Of a DNA stretch of 41,184 nt, positions 1 to 14,500 are shown in pieces. Within the stretch, counting starts at the first letter, position 1, and each line of letters opens with the position of its first letter. The stretch comes from a virus: IMG/VR virus record IMGVR_UViG_3300025151_000097, positions 1 to 41,184 of that record; one strand, written 5' to 3'. The position numbers and the translations under genes are program-made. The notes under the pieces were generated by a model. It made no database searches, was not told the DNA's origin, and saw only the letters and a list, made by a program, of their open reading frames with translations.

Positions 1-1328
1 CGGCATTCTCATTGGTCAGTATTTTCTTAATTGTCGGATTTGCGCTCGCCGCGCTGTCGATAGCGTTTGACGGAGCAAACAGTCCTGTTCTCAAAATGAC
101 AGAGGATTTAGGACCGCTTCATGACGCGATGCAGGGGTTGGTTCTTGTCATATCGGGTGAAGGAGATGAAGGCGGTTTGTCAACCGCGCTTGATGTGTTA
201 GCGGCGGGATTCGTTGCCGCAGGTGTAGCCGCTGTTTTCTTAGGAGCAAAAGTTGGTGTAATAATAGGCGTGGCTGTTATAGCCGCGGGTGCATTCCGAA
301 TGATGCAAAATGAATTTGATAACATATATGCGTCTATACTTGTTGCTATCGGTGTGTTCGTGACGCTTATGGGTGTAGTCATGATGGTCAAAGCGGCATT
401 TGTCGCGTTAGCAACAGGGGCTTCTGTTGCGGCGGCTATTGCTACGGGAGCAATGGTAGCGGCAGTAGGCTTGATTATCGGTGGCATAGGCGCGCTTGTT
501 GCTTACGCTATGGGTGCAGGTGAAGGTATCAAAGGTCTTCTTATTGGCCTTTTAGGTGCGCTTCTTGTGTTCGTAGGGGCTGTCATACTTCTTCCGGGTG
601 TCATAACAGCGGCTATTATAGCGGCTGTTGTATTCCTTATTGCCTCCATTATTCGCTATTGGGATGAAATTAAAACAATCTTTTCAACCGCGTGGGAGTG
701 GTTGAAAAATCTCGCGGGATTGGTCTTTTATGGTTTCATTTCTGGCATCAGCCTTCTGTTTGGGGCTATCGTTGGATTGATAACAGGTGCAATCGGTATT
801 GTGGTGGGATTGATTGTAGGTATTTTCACAGCGTTGTTTGACATAGGAAGGTCGTTTGCAGAAGACGTCATCTTTGGGGGAGGTTCGCTTATTGATTGGT
901 TTATCAGCATACCCGGCACAATCAAGGATGGATTTATCAAAGGGTTCAAATCGGTGTTTAATGCGGTTATTGGTATTTACAACGATTTCGCGGATTTTAT
1001 GGTATTCGATATTCCCGATTGGGTTCCCGTCGTTGGAGGTAAAGAGTTCAAGTTACCAAAAATTCCCGAACTCGCGAAGGGTGGTATTGTCAACAGTCCT
1101 ACGCTCGCTATGATTGGTGAAGATGGTCCGGAGGCTGTTGTGCCTCTTAACCGCAAAAACAATCCGGACGGTATTGGTTTAGGTGGTGGTATGACCGTCA
1201 ACATCAACGTTGGTGGTGTAACAGACCGAACAGACAAGAAGCAACTCGCACGAGAAATTGGTGATTTGCTACGCGCTGAAATGACACGCGGTGGACGTTC
1301 ACATGGTAACAGGAGGTCGAGCGTATGA
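1..1328 (+). CDS. Tail tape-measure protein, C-terminal part (5' end outside window)
   Basis: The reading frame is open to the left edge (the codons before the TTG at 12 are in frame with no stop), so this is the C-terminal part of a longer gene. It encodes long alternating hydrophobic Gly/Ala/Val/Ile stretches, many of them possible membrane-spanning helices. Near the end it carries GGIVNSPTLAMIGEDGPEAV followed by VPLNRK, a signature common at the C-terminus of phage tail tape-measure proteins. Such proteins set tail length and are ejected with the DNA. The tail ends in a basic segment (RGGRSHGNRRSSV). Its stop overlaps the next start as ATGA, so the two are probably translated together. 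The order tape measure, tail-tip proteins, fibres is standard for long-tailed viruses. The role rests on the signature, composition and context; the missing N-terminus prevents a length estimate. Confidence 0.82.
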   Translation, partial: AFSLVSIFLIVGFALAALSIAFDGANSPVLKMTEDLGPLHDAMQGLVLVISGEGDEGGLSTALDVLAAGFVAAGVAAVFLGAKVGVIIGVAVIAAGAFRMMQNEFDNIYASILVAIGVFVTLMGVVMMVKAAFVALATGASVAAAIATGAMVAAVGLIIGGIGALVAYAMGAGEGIKGLLIGLLGALLVFVGAVILLPGVITAAIIAAVVFLIASIIRYWDEIKTIFSTAWEWLKNLAGLVFYGFISGISLLFGAIVGLITGAIGIVVGLIVGIFTALFDIGRSFAEDVIFGGGSLIDWFISIPGTIKDGFIKGFKSVFNAVIGIYNDFADFMVFDIPDWVPVVGGKEFKLPKIPELAKGGIVNSPTLAMIGEDGPEAVVPLNRKNNPDGIGLGGGMTVNINVGGVTDRTDKKQLAREIGDLLRAEMTRGGRSHGNRRSSV

Positions 1329-2500
1329 CGAAGATTCGATTGATTCGTAACGACGGCACAGTGATGACTGTTGATGCAACCGATTACAGCATCAACGTTA
1401 CGCGCAGTGTTCCTGTTCTCCCTGTTCCTCTTCTTGGTGAACGTTACGCTATTGACTTGAATATGGTGACAGCCGATTTCAAAATCAACGTTATTCTCGC
1501 GGATGATGATTGTTCCGCAAGTGCGTTTGAAGCAACAGCGGCGAGTGCAACGATTGATTTTAGCGCGCTTGCAAACGCTGATGGTGGTGTGCATCAAGCA
1601 TACATGACGAGCGGTAGTGTCACTGTCGATGACCTCCACGAAAAGTTCTTTGAAATCGAATCAACATACACAGGAGAAAATAGCGAACGTCCTCCTGTTC
1701 GTATCAAGTTTAACAAAAACACGGCTTCGCATACTGCAACAAACACACCATCAACAGTGCATGTTGGTATTCAAGGTATTACAACTGATGAGGCGTTGGC
1801 ATCCGCAGTCAAGACTGCGTGTGAAGCGGCGTCGTTTACACAGCAGTTGACAACCGGTGGTGGTTCGGGTAACTCATTCAGTAGCGCGTTTACTATCACT
1901 GTAAGCAACGGTTTGAAAACAAACAATGCAAAGTTGACGTTTACGCAAACAGAAAAAGGTTCGGGAGGTAACAACGCGACACCTGTGTTTGGAACAGGGT
2001 TTACACCTTACATTCCTCTTTACGAAGATTTTGCAAAAGGCACTGACAAATCTTGTCGTAGTGCAGGTGATAAATTACAAGACCTCATCGCATACGTCGG
2101 CAACGCGAGTCTTCTCGGAACATCGGGTTCAGCCCTTGCAGGTCGCTCTGACCCCGATGACACCAATGCATTGATTGAATCAGACATCAGTCTATCTGAT
2201 AAGCAAACGGCTGACTACATCATCGGCATTCAGATTCCATACAATTCACTCATCACAGGTTCAGCCGCAACCGAAGATTATACGGAGCGTAACCTCATTA
2301 TTGTTACAGGGCGCGCAGATGCAAACCAACAAGATTCGACAGCAAACACACTTGATGTTGGTGTTGAGTTCGACCCGACCAATAAAAAAACAGGCATCGC
2401 GGGAACTGTTGTTGCTATGGCATTCAATTTTATTGCAGGTGAAAATGTGTATGAAGGTTCGTTGACCTTCATGCCTATTGATTATATTTTGGGGTCTTGA
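1325..2500 (+). CDS. Putative tail-tip / distal tail structural protein
   Basis: This 391-residue protein has no motif I can name with certainty. It is rich in Ser, Thr, Ala and Asn with few long helices, as expected of a beta-rich virion protein. The N-terminus starts with a short strand pattern (MTKIRLIRNDGTVMTV) and the C-terminal third has alternating strands ending in LTFMPIDYILGS. It starts at an ATG that overlaps the tape-measure stop as ATGA, and it lies between the tape-measure gene and the giant tail gene. In long-tailed viruses that position is usually held by the distal tail (Dit-like) or another baseplate-proximal protein. That role is inferred from position only; a tail tube or adaptor protein is also possible. 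Confidence 0.45.
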   Translation: MTKIRLIRNDGTVMTVDATDYSINVTRSVPVLPVPLLGERYAIDLNMVTADFKINVILADDDCSASAFEATAASATIDFSALANADGGVHQAYMTSGSVTVDDLHEKFFEIESTYTGENSERPPVRIKFNKNTASHTATNTPSTVHVGIQGITTDEALASAVKTACEAASFTQQLTTGGGSGNSFSSAFTITVSNGLKTNNAKLTFTQTEKGSGGNNATPVFGTGFTPYIPLYEDFAKGTDKSCRSAGDKLQDLIAYVGNASLLGTSGSALAGRSDPDDTNALIESDISLSDKQTADYIIGIQIPYNSLITGSAATEDYTERNLIIVTGRADANQQDSTANTLDVGVEFDPTNKKTGIAGTVVAMAFNFIAGENVYEGSLTFMPIDYILGS

Positions 2501-2501
2501 A

Positions 2502-5500
2502 ATGAGTGTTATCAGTCAGTCATCTCACGCGCTATTTTTCAATGGTGTTACTGATAGCGTTGTTTGTCCTCAAGGTGATTTTACAAAGACAGGATTGAAG
2601 ACTGAAATTTACGGTGGTGTTGCGCGCTCATCCGCTTCTGTATTACAAGATGGCGACGGTCATCGTTTTGCCAACGCTAAAAAGCAAACCCTCACTTCAT
2701 TTACAGTTGAAGCGTGGGTTAGCCCCGACTGTGGTGGAGTTATTGCGAGTAAAGCAGGGTTGTTCGATTTGCGCATGGGAACGGTCAATGCACCCGGTGT
2801 AGCGTCGTTCAAAGTTCAATTGTCAAATGGTGTAACTGCTGTTGCATCAAGCGCGAATAATTATCCAACTGCGGCGGGTTCGTTCATTGCAAACAACGTT
2901 GGATATAACGTAGGGCAACGTGAACTGTATCACATATCGGGTGAGTTCAATGGTCAACAAGTTAAGTTGTATGTCAATGGAGAACTGATGGCGTCGCATA
3001 AGTTGAACAAAAAACACACATGCAACGTTAATGACCAAGACCTGTATATCGGAGGAAAAGGCGGAGAGTATCGCGGTTACATTGAATCTTTGCATTGGAA
3101 AGCCGACGTATCAACGCTTGAAACGCGCGCAAAACCGCTTATGCTTTCTAACAGCACAATTGGGCTTTGGCGATTTGAAGAGCCTGTAAGTGTTGACGAC
3201 ACAATCTTTTACGCAACATCTGACGTGACAGCGGGTGACACAACCATCACTATCGGAACAACAGCGTGTCAGACGCTTTACGAAACAGTAAGTGGTAAAT
3301 CCAACACACTATCAAGCAACTACACGCTTGAAAGTCTTGGTAACTATCAAGTTGCTAACGCGGCACACAGTGGAGGCGCGCAGGTCATCAGCGTGGCTCA
3401 CACTCCATTCAACCTCATCATCAATCCAACAGCCACAGATATGTTGTCCAAATTGCCAAACAACAGTCCACCAGAACGTGTTCGTCTTAAGCAAATCAAC
3501 ACCAACGGAACAATCACTGTTGATAGTATTCACCTCGATTTTGGTGTTTCAAGCGATACAGGTTCGCGCGGTGTTTTACATTCAAGAACCGCCTTTGATG
3601 CGTCGAACAACCTTGCCAACGATTCGGCAATGGTGCTTGTGCGTTCTGATTTGTTGATTGATGGTGAAAGCGGAAAACCATACCAACGCGTAGGCACAGG
3701 TAGTCAAGCGATTGACAGGACAGGTGCGATGGTTATTGATGAAAGTCTGAATGAATTTCATGGATTCCTTTATTCGCGCTCACTTGCTGTCAACACAAAT
3801 AATTTTGCGCCTACATCTTGGACACTCGCTGAACGTTTTAAAACAGGACACACAGGGCGACACACGTTTACACAGAAAGAAGGACATTCATTTTTGCGCA
3901 TGTTTCCACCTGTCCATGAACAAGAAATTACGCGAACAATTGACGGTATATCCGATGACGTGTCGGTCACATTTGCAGGTTCGTATCTCGGTTTGAAAAA
4001 CATAGTGCCAATCAATAGCAAAGTCGCTGTTACGCACACAGCGTTCAACGCGCGCATTGTTCAAGTCAAAACGTCAGCCACAACGAACGGTGTCGTGCGT
4101 AACGGGCTTGCTTCGATTGACGCTCACCGTGATGGTGTTATTGCTATCTCGGTTGATGACATCCAACCATTTTTGTTAAAAGGTGGAGGCATCGGCGTTG
4201 ATTCAACAGATGATGCTCAATACAAAAAACACCTCGCACCCGAAACAGAATCGCGCGTTGCTATTCTTGAAGTGTCGGGGTTGACAGCAGGGTATGTTGA
4301 GATACACTACAACGCAATTGACCTCACAGGAGGTAAGATGGGATTGAGCAACCCTGCTTTGCTTATTACAAAGACTGTTCCAGACGCGGGATGTTTGCTT
4401 AACGGTAAACGTGTAGCCGCGCATATTGCTGATGCTGTCGGTGCAAACGCCACAATTCATGCTCCCGGTGGTGTTATCACTGCTTCATCAAACGATGTCG
4501 GAAACGCGCAAGTAGCAATGAAGCCACATCACCTCGTTGGTGATAACACAGGAGGTATTGCATACGACGAGGATTTAGACGAGTCTTTCATACCAAGCAA
4601 TTACACTCCGCGAGCAACGGGTGATGAGCCACAGAAACCACCACAAGGTGTAGGAACAACTGTTCACCCATCAGCGTATCACAAAGTGCATATTCAACCA
4701 ATGCAACGAAGTGCAAGTGACCCTCCTGTTGGAGAAGCACCAACGCACTATCAAGAAAGTGTTCAGTTTGCTTCACAAAAGGGAGGCGCGTTTGAGATGT
4801 TTGACATCATTGACAATGATAAAGACGGTGACGCTTACATCTTTATTGTTCAACCGAGCAAACGCGAAAGAACAATGCAATTGTCGCGAGTCACTCCATC
4901 AACAGTTGATTTCAACGATTGCACTTATTTTACAATTGAATACGTTCAATCAAACGCTCGTGTTACTTCTATGGAGATAAACGACAGCGGTGCAGGTCGA
5001 TACGTCATTATGGCAGGTGAAGGGTTGATGTCAGACGTTGCTGACCAGACAGTAGCGTATGGTGGTGACGGTAGTCCAGACTCACACATTGTCAAAGAAA
5101 TTCAACCCGGCGCGCCTGTGGTATCTGTTACGCTTGGAGGTGCAGGTCAAGGTGCTGTCAACACAAAACCGACGTGGGACCCTGCTACGCTTTCACGCGT
5201 AGGTTGGAACACACGTCATGACTGCGCCGCGCAAATTGCATCCTTTAGTGGTGTCAGTAGGACAATAGATGTTAATCCGTTAAACAACGTTACAACCGCA
5301 ACTGCAAATTGGGGAACGTATTGCTTCCCTGCAACGGGTCGCGTTTATTTAGAAAACGGTGCGAGTGCTGAATACGCATCAAAAACAGGAACAACGTTTA
5401 CGTTCGCAAGTGGTTCACACAGAGGTTCTGGAAAATTTTTATTGGCGAATGGCAGAGAAGAAGATACATTTGCAAATTGGATAACCAACAGTCGAATTAT

Positions 5501-8500
5501 AGAAGGTGGTCTTGTTCTTCTTGATGAATTGTTTTCATCATCTTCTATATGCGCCGATGGAACAACAGTCAATGACCGATTGTTTCAATCACTCGGCTCT
5601 GTGCAACACGATTATCAACTCGGAACACAATACGCAAGCACACGCGCGCTTGTTGAAATACCTCTCTTCCCTCAACAATTTTTTGAAGACCGTGATGCAA
5701 AATTGTTTCCCGGTCCAGATAACAGCATGAAGTTGCATCTTGATGCAACCATGACTGCGCAAGCATGGAATCCTTCTCCTGTTGGTCGTCGCGCAATCAA
5801 CAGCCCTGCGAAAGATTACGAAGCCTTTGGTCAATATCAATATCAATTAAACAACGATGCGCCTATTCGCGCTACTGTGTTACGATACGACCAACAAGGA
5901 ACGAATACCAACCTACACATTGTTGATGGCCTTGACCGCATCCCTCGTTCTGATTTTAACGACGCAGGTGTAGTAAAGGGTGTCAGCACACGAAGAGCGA
6001 GAAGAGTTGTTTTAGGCAACGGAGAATGGGCGTATTACGAATACAACGGTGGAACTCTCCCATTGGTTTTGAGTGGAAAAGAAACGCATTCAAGTCCAGA
6101 CTTTTTCACGTCGCTTGCTGTTGGTTCACAAATCATTGTTGGTGCGCTACCCAACGGTGTGAACTTTCCACTTACAGGTGACGCTGATTACAATTCATCA
6201 GCACAGGAATACCGTCGCCCATTCTATTACGACCGCGGTAGTGTGATGACACAAGGTGGTAATCTCGATTACGGGTTGCGACAATACGTTAGCGCAGTTG
6301 AATTTAAAGCAGGTCCAACAGCAAACCCACATGCGCCTCGCATTCAATCAGGTGGCGCGCGATTAAAATTGGTATCACATGTAAGCGGTCAAACGTTTGT
6401 GTTTGAAGGCGACTTACCCAAAGGTCATTTACCAACCAATTACGCTTTCGCGGCTGTTCTTGAAAGCACAGGAAGAAAATACCAAATCACTTACAACTCA
6501 ACTACCAATGTCAATCAACTTACTACGGCGGCTCACCCTGTATTGGATAGTGGTGCAACAGCGTTAGGTGCGAGTGACGAAGACGATTTTTTGACTGTCA
6601 TTGGTATTTATGCAATAAACGCTACAACGTTACCACTTAAACAACCAGACGGTATAGCAAACGCAACATGGAACAACCCATACTGTTCGGGTGGTTTGCG
6701 TTACGGAGATACCGTTTGGATGAACATGCACTACACAAACCCTCATGCAATAGAAGGTATGTTCTGCAAATCGCGGGGCGTTCTTAACGAATACGAAGTG
6801 TGGCGGGGATTCAATGGTGGAAAGGGTTCGTTGGGGGTGGAAGCAAGAGATTCTTTACCGCTTGAAAATTTCCTTATTGGCAATACTTGTCTTGAATCTG
6901 CTCGCAACTTTGTTCAACATGTAAACAAAACCATTGAACTCAATTGGACAGAACTTGGACACAGCACATCCGCGCCTGTTGTTGCTTTTCTTGACCCTTA
7001 CCTTAGCACAGAAACACACGCGCGAGTGTTACTTTACGATGTCGAACATGACCGTGAGTTCATTGCATTCCACGACTTGCACATGCAAGTTCAAACAAGC
7101 GCGGCTACACCGACGATTGGTGGGCTTGATGTTGCCGCTGGATTCAAAACACAACGCAAAGATAAAGCCACAACGTCTTCAACAGACGCACAAGTCATTA
7201 ACAGCGTTACTTACAACCTTATCAAAGAAGAAGGAAAGTCGCGCTTTGTCGAAGGAGCGTATGCTCACAAGTCTTGGTGGCTTATGGATGAGTCGTTTTT
7301 GCAAGTAAGCAACGTTGCGCTTAACAAATACAATCGCACAAAACGTCAAACAGACCACACCATCGCGTTTGGCACAGAATCATCTCAATACGGTCAAGGT
7401 CGCGTTCAACAATCAACGGTTGATGTCAATAGCGCACAAACCCAACACGCTGAAACAATCGACCATGATACATCAGAAGCAATCGTTGATGATACAGCAG
7501 GGCATTATCAATTCTCATCCACGTTTTTCGACACACCCGAAGGAACACGCGTCATTTCGGCTTTCCTTTGTTTAAAAGGTAAACGTGCTACAAACAACTC
7601 TCTATCACAAACAAATCGTTTGTCCAATCTTCCACATTGGACAGAAATGGATTTTGTTCGTCGTCTTACTATCGACATGGGTGAAATTGGTTTGCGCGAA
7701 GGTGTAACAGACATTGAGGCCGCCGCTCGTGAAGTTGTTCGTATCATCAATCAAGGTGGTGCGCTCAACGGTCGTAGTAGTCAACGTCGTCCTTCTGACC
7801 AATACCCCGGTGAAGGTGAACGCTTTGACATTAACCGTCGTTCAATATCTGTTGCAGGTAACGATACAGAAGAACCCACAGACGCAACAGCAGTGCATCA
7901 ACATGCTGATTTTGCTGTTACAGGTTCAACGCATGACCCTGCGCCATTTTGGATGGACAATGCGTTTACATCGTTTGACAGAGGTTCTCACATGGGTTAT
8001 CTTCGCGCTCACTTAGGACGTGTTGTTGAAGATGCAAACGGTAACGAAGGATACAGCATTGTTGTTCACAGCACAGTTCCCGGTGCAACAAGTCGTAACT
8101 TTTGTGTTTGGCTCGATAACAGCAAAGGACAGGCTGAATACAAACCACAGTTCCTTATCGGACACGGTGGTCGTTTCCGTAATTTTTACTGTGCGCCACC
8201 TGAAATAGCAGGTGAAAACATGCACCCTGCGCCGATGCCAATCGACAAGAACGGTAAACCGTTTGCTCCAATTACCACACTGCGCGAATACGTTTCTTTG
8301 GATGAAGACTCTGATGAGTTCTTTACCAACCTACATCTTGGCTTCGCTTCTAATTTTAACACATCAACAAGTGACCAAGAAACACCAAACAGTGGCACAT
8401 CCACAGGTCGTGCTTCCAACACAGGTGCTATGGAGTCGTTTGAAAACAGCGGTCAAAAATTCACAATACGCGAAGGATTGCAAATGGGAACTCAAGCGAG

Positions 8501-11500
8501 AGCGCGAGTTAATTTTGGTGGAATTGTAGCGGCGGGTATTCCCGGTTTTGCACCAGACGCAGGTCTATGGGGATTCGGAGAGGATGGAAAAAATAGTGGT
8601 CGGTTTGTGTCTTCAATATATGGCAACTACCTTAGCGCAGGTAATTCTCTTTATGGCACATACAACAGTTATGCACCGACAACACAAGTCAGTGATTCAT
8701 CTGTTGGAACACAATCGCTTTACGGTTTGAAGATGGTTGACCATCGCGGTAAATCACACATACTTCGCTACGTTTACCGCCAAGCCGATACTTCTTTTTC
8801 ACACAAAAATTCTGTTATGCCTAAAACAATTGACGAAGAAACGCTGATTTATTTCGATGACCGTGACATCGCACAGGGTGGATTTACAATTGGCGCAAAT
8901 ATGTGGGGTGTAGGTAGTGACGGCACACCGTTCTTTTACACAGGAACAACAAGTCATCAGTGGCGCGGTAACAAATGGCGCGGTGTTCATACACCAAACG
9001 CGGGATACGCTGTGACTATGGATGCATCAATGGCAAACAATACGCTTGGTATCCATGATGCAAGTGGTTATGGATACCACAATGGCGGTATTTGGCATCA
9101 CCTTCCCGACGTTGATGACGTTCTTGGTTGGATGGGTTTTCCAGACAGCGGATTGGTATGGTTGGCTATTCCGTCAGCAAGAAACCAATACGGCGAAGTT
9201 GGTGTTGTTTTCTCTTACACATCGCGCACACACAATGGTCGAGGTGGACCTCACACATTCTTTGGACTTGAAGGCGTTGACGCTGATGATATGACAGGGT
9301 CAGGAAAATGGTTTGACAGTCAAGACAAATGTGGTCCAACGAGTGTAAGCAATACGCGCGCACCTGTAATTATCAGTCCTCATCTTAATCAAACAACCAT
9401 TGTAACTGATGAGTTGATTGCGGCGGCAACTGCTTACGCGTTTACCGTTGACCCGAATGAAGAAAATCAATACTTTGATTGTTCACATTTGCGCGCACCC
9501 GATGGACGAACCTACGGCGAGATTATGGGCGACAACGCTGAAACGGCTATCAAAATTACAAAATTCAACAACAACAAACAAATCATTCCACTCAAAGATT
9601 TGTTTTCAGTATCGTTGTCGCGTGATTGGGGATTGCAAGCAAGCAACGTTGAATCGCCAGACATTACTGCAACGTTAGGAACAAAAGGTCAGTTCGGTGG
9701 TGTCAAGTCAACTCAAGACCTTAACAGCATGATGATGGATGTTGGGTATTTGCCATACACTTTGCTCAACATCACGACGCGTTATCGAGGTAGCAATGCA
9801 AATACCGCAACGCCAATTCTTGTTGACCAAACAAACAACCCTGTTCCTACTGACGATTGGCAAAAACATTTGCGCGGAGATAAATATACTCGATACGAAG
9901 GCGACCACATTACGCCTTCTCTTGAAGCGGCAACGTATGAAATTGATGCGCAGTCCGGTTCACTCGCTTTACCTGCAACCACAACCTATGATACCTATCA
10001 AATTGAAATACGCGACCCACACCACTTTGCTGTTCTTGGGCGTCAATTCGCATGGCAACTGCAACATGTTGATACCGGTGCAAGCAACTTAAATTATGAT
10101 ACTTCAACCGAGTTCGGTGGTGGCACAACCATTGACGGCTCATGGTCGCCATTCAAACGAATGGACATTCTCGATGACACTTACATTCATTGCGCGGCTT
10201 TGAGTTCAATTGACAATCCAACGAGTGTGGATAAGCATTTGATTGCTTTTCATCACAACGACAGCAAAGGTGACATCCAAGATGAACTTGTCGTTGACGC
10301 TATCATTCAGCGGTTCAAATACGTCAATGACATTCAAGGATTACGTCTTCGCGCAAATCGACGAGGCAATCCTTTGTTGTATTTTAGAGGGGCGCAAGAT
10401 AGTATTGACCATCATGTGCCGCTCTATTTTGGTGGTGGGTTTAGCGGTGTTGTCATGGACATCAACGATGGCTCTCGTATTGACTACACTGCGCATAACA
10501 AACACCCATATTCAAGTGGACCAACGGGCAGTGCAGGGTTGCAAGACATTGGTGAAAAAATGGGTGCGTATGCACTTCTTGACACAACTGCGCTCTTTGC
10601 TATGTTCCCTGCCGCTGTGGTTGCAAATCAACATCGCGGAGAACCTACACCACCATTTGCAAATCAAGACGCAGTTCTCAATCCCGACATTGACGGCAAC
10701 ACCAATACACATACAATACCAAACACAACTTACACCAACGTCAATATCGCTCAACCCACACCTGTTGTTCTTCGTTTTGCTCATCCATACGCGCGCTATA
10801 CAGATTCGACAAACAGCGTAGCGTATTTGGTATTTGGACCGGGTCAAGCCGTTCCTAAGCATTGGTATGGGGAAGGTGTTGCAATAGATAGCGCAGTTGA
10901 GCCATCAGCAAAATGGACTGCGGAGTGGAAAAAATACTGTTCGCTTGATGGAGCAATGGCAACAACGTTTACTCAAGGAAACAAAGCAGGTTACTTTTTA
11001 CCGAACGAGTTAAGCAACGGCACATTGAACAGCGCGGCAAATCAATTTTTACCTCCAACAGATGCATACAGCGCAAACAACGTATTCCCTTACACAACGT
11101 TCCGACATTGGGAGCCGTCATACGGTTCACCAAACAGCGCGTTTAATCAAACAAATTCAAGAGAAGCGCGCTATGTAAGCAACCATTACGGCAGTTCATC
11201 AGCGGCGAGTTATTCAGCCGCTAATGAATACGCGCACCCGTTTTCTCACTACTCTGCGGTTAATCGTTTTGCTACGGCCAATACAAATTTTGAACTCAAC
11301 AAAATCGTGTATCATCTTGATGGTGGATACACAGCGGGTGGTTCGTGGTTTGATAACAGTGTGCGCAAAAATCCACCTCACCCTGTGACTGCTACACTTG
11401 TTAATTCTGTCAACGCAACAGTGCAATACATTGACCGACTTGGACTTAACGCCACAATGTTCCGTGTCGGTTCTCAAGTGCTAACCGATTATGACCACGA

Positions 11501-14500
11501 TTTAAACGCCGCTGTTCCTGATGATGTGTTTTTGATTGATGCGTCGCGTTGTCAAAACAGTGAAGAGTTGGGTGCGGTTATTGCGGCGGCAATTAACACA
11601 TGGCCGGGTCCCGCGAATCTTAAAGCACTCGGTGGTTCGTTCCTTCCGTCGTTCCAAGATGCGCAACGTCAAGACCGATACGGATGGATTGATGTTGGTG
11701 ATTTGTCAGCATACACAAACGCACCTCATGGGCTTGTTTCAGTGGGAACTGCTCTTCCAATGACGCTACCTGAAAACGGTTGGATACGCGTGAGCAACGG
11801 AACAAAATCTTACTACGGGTATTATTCGCATTATGATGTTGCGCAAGGAACGTTTGTTCTTGGACTCAACGCACGAAGTAACACGTTGCGTTTGGAAGAA
11901 GCGGCAGTTAGTGGACCGGGAGATGTAGCCGCTGTTGATAGTGATGCGGGAACGCACACAGTATTTGTTTGGTCGAAAGCAGGTAACTTACGATGGGATA
12001 ACGGATTTCAAAACGCGACGGATACTTCACGAAGCACAAGCGCAACATCGTCGGGTCAAATGTCAAACAGTCCATTTGACCATTATGCAACAACACAGGT
12101 GCATTTCAACGGCGTTACTGACGCTATTGACAGAACGCGCGCTGTTGGTGCAGTCGGGTGGCATGGTGAGCGGTATTCGTATTTTAACAGTCTTAACATC
12201 AGCAACAAAGTTGCGGCTGGATTAGGCGCATGGCATCCAATGATGGGCTTCACACCTTATGGTGCGGCTACTGCTTGTCACAATCCAAAATCAATGGAAT
12301 GGATATTGAAATTAGGAACAGACGCAGGTGTGTCAACTGACAATGCCGAGTCTATATGGGAGCCTAAAACAAATATACACGAGGCTGTCGGTTTACATCA
12401 GCGTCATTTTGTTGTTATCTCATACGAAGGCGATTTACCTATTATCGCGAAGGCTGACCGCAATGGACAGAAAACGTGTGGAGATATGCTTCAACTCAAA
12501 TGGGGTGGGACAAAAGGTGGCACAGTTGTATCGTATCACAACGACCGATTCAATAACGACCGATACAGCGCGGAGTCAAATGCAGGTCCACACGTTGAAG
12601 CAATGCATGACATGACTATGACTGAACCAACAAACGCTGATGCAAACACGCGTCTTTGGACACACGCGGCTTCAACCTCGCTTGTTCAAAGTGAAACCTG
12701 TTTGTATCCAACAGGTGATTTATTCTTTGATAAAACAGAAAATCCAAACAACGAGCAGTATCCAAACGACAATCTGTTTGATTCAGAAACAGCAAAGGTC
12801 GAGATGACAGGATACAGCAGTTACGGAACACACAGAGATGGTATCTATGGATACTTCAAAGGACGAACTGCGGCGCGCAATTTCTTTGCTGAACACGTTG
12901 TGTGGAAGCGGATGGGTGGTGGCAATCTTACACTCCCTGCTCAAAATGCGCGCGGTCTTGGTTCAACACCGTGGCAAGTTCACAAGGTTGGAGATGCATA
13001 TGTGCGCTTTGGAGAAACCATTTATGGTAACGTTCGATTTTCGTTTGAAACAACCAATGCGGTTATGTATCCAATCATACAAGCACAAGAATTAGCGCAC
13101 CCTGCTCTTGCTGAACAACACCCATACGAAGTGCGCAACGCACTTAGCATACCCAATGAAGAATTGCAATTTGGTAAAATGATTGTTGTTGACGATACAG
13201 GTCAAGAACACACGCTTGAAGGTGGTTCACCACTTGGTGTTGTTATTCGCGACTACGAGTTGGTGCATGACCGAGAAAGTCAAGGACTTGCACCTGCGCT
13301 TGCGGGTTCTGGAACTCAACCCAACATGAAAATACAAATTCCAGACCACGATGAAATACCGGGTAACATTCTTGTTCGCGCAGGTTTTGACCGCTTACAA
13401 GCCTATCAACATGAAACAATGGGAAGCGGTGGACTTCAACATCCATCTCAACCAACGAAAACAGTTCAACTCGCATTCCAATCTGATAGCGACCAACCAC
13501 GAACCGAACCGTTTTGGGAACAAGATGGTTATGAACATATCAATCAAAATCCAAACAACTTCCCCGATAGCAACAACGACTTACAATCGGGTAACATACT
13601 TCAAACAGCATACGAACCTCACGACCGCGCGTTGTATTTTCACGTTACAAAAATGGGATACACGCACACCGAGCGAGAACCTATGCGCATCATCAACAAC
13701 GTCATGACGCTTAACCGTCTTACAGTTGATGTGATTGGAACAAACACAATCACAACCAAAGAGGTTATCAATCACAACATATGGAAACAAGACCCAACAC
13801 CCGATGGACGTTATTTTATTACAATCAATGGCACAATCGCGTCCTTTGAAGACCCATTAAACAATCTTGACGGAACAACAAAGGTGTTTGAAAATGTCGT
13901 CTTTGCGCCCGACTTTACCGCTTCTGAAAATGATAGCATCAAACCATCCTATTACATCCCTGCGGGTTCAACACGACAGTTCGCCGCGCGACGTTTGCGT
14001 GACCACGCAGAGGTGAGTGGTAACAGTCCAGACAAAGCACACACCAATTGGTCATCGTTGTCAGCGGGAACAAGCCCTGCAACACTTGTTCGCGCGGCAA
14101 ACAAATTGACACCAATGCCAATTCCGCGCATGGGTCATCACTACGTTATGCCAACGATGGCTATGCTACCGGGTCATCTCGCCCATCCGCTGTATCAAAC
14201 AATTTACAAAGCAAACCGCGCATGTTTTGGTGCTACCGAGTATGATACAACGAAAGACATTGCAAACCCTCTCGTGTGGTTTTCTGGAACGACTGCACCG
14301 AATCCACCAAGCGATATACATGGTGATGGTTTCACGTTGCTAACCGAAACAAAATTGCGCTTTGATGGATACGGTATCGCTGATGATACGGCATCATGTA
14401 ACGCCGTAGGTGGACATCGAATACAACTTGAAACAGGAACAAATTACAACACAGCGTTTCACTTCCCCGACCCTGCTGAAGTAGGCGCATATCAAATTGT

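Noticed and set aside
660-720. TAWEWLKN in the tape measure as another copy of the late-protein motif
   Set aside because: It fits W-x-x-L-K but not the [LIF] position, it is mid-chain, and amphipathic helices of this kind are common in tape-measure proteins.
977-1639. 220-codon open frame on the - strand
   Set aside because: It lies opposite the tape-measure and next tail genes, whose frames have clear protein features and coupled ATGA starts; the antisense product has no recognisable pattern.
7966-8225. Overlapping short open frames on both strands within the giant gene
   Set aside because: They lack ribosome-binding sites and coupled starts and lie inside one intact 5121-residue frame.
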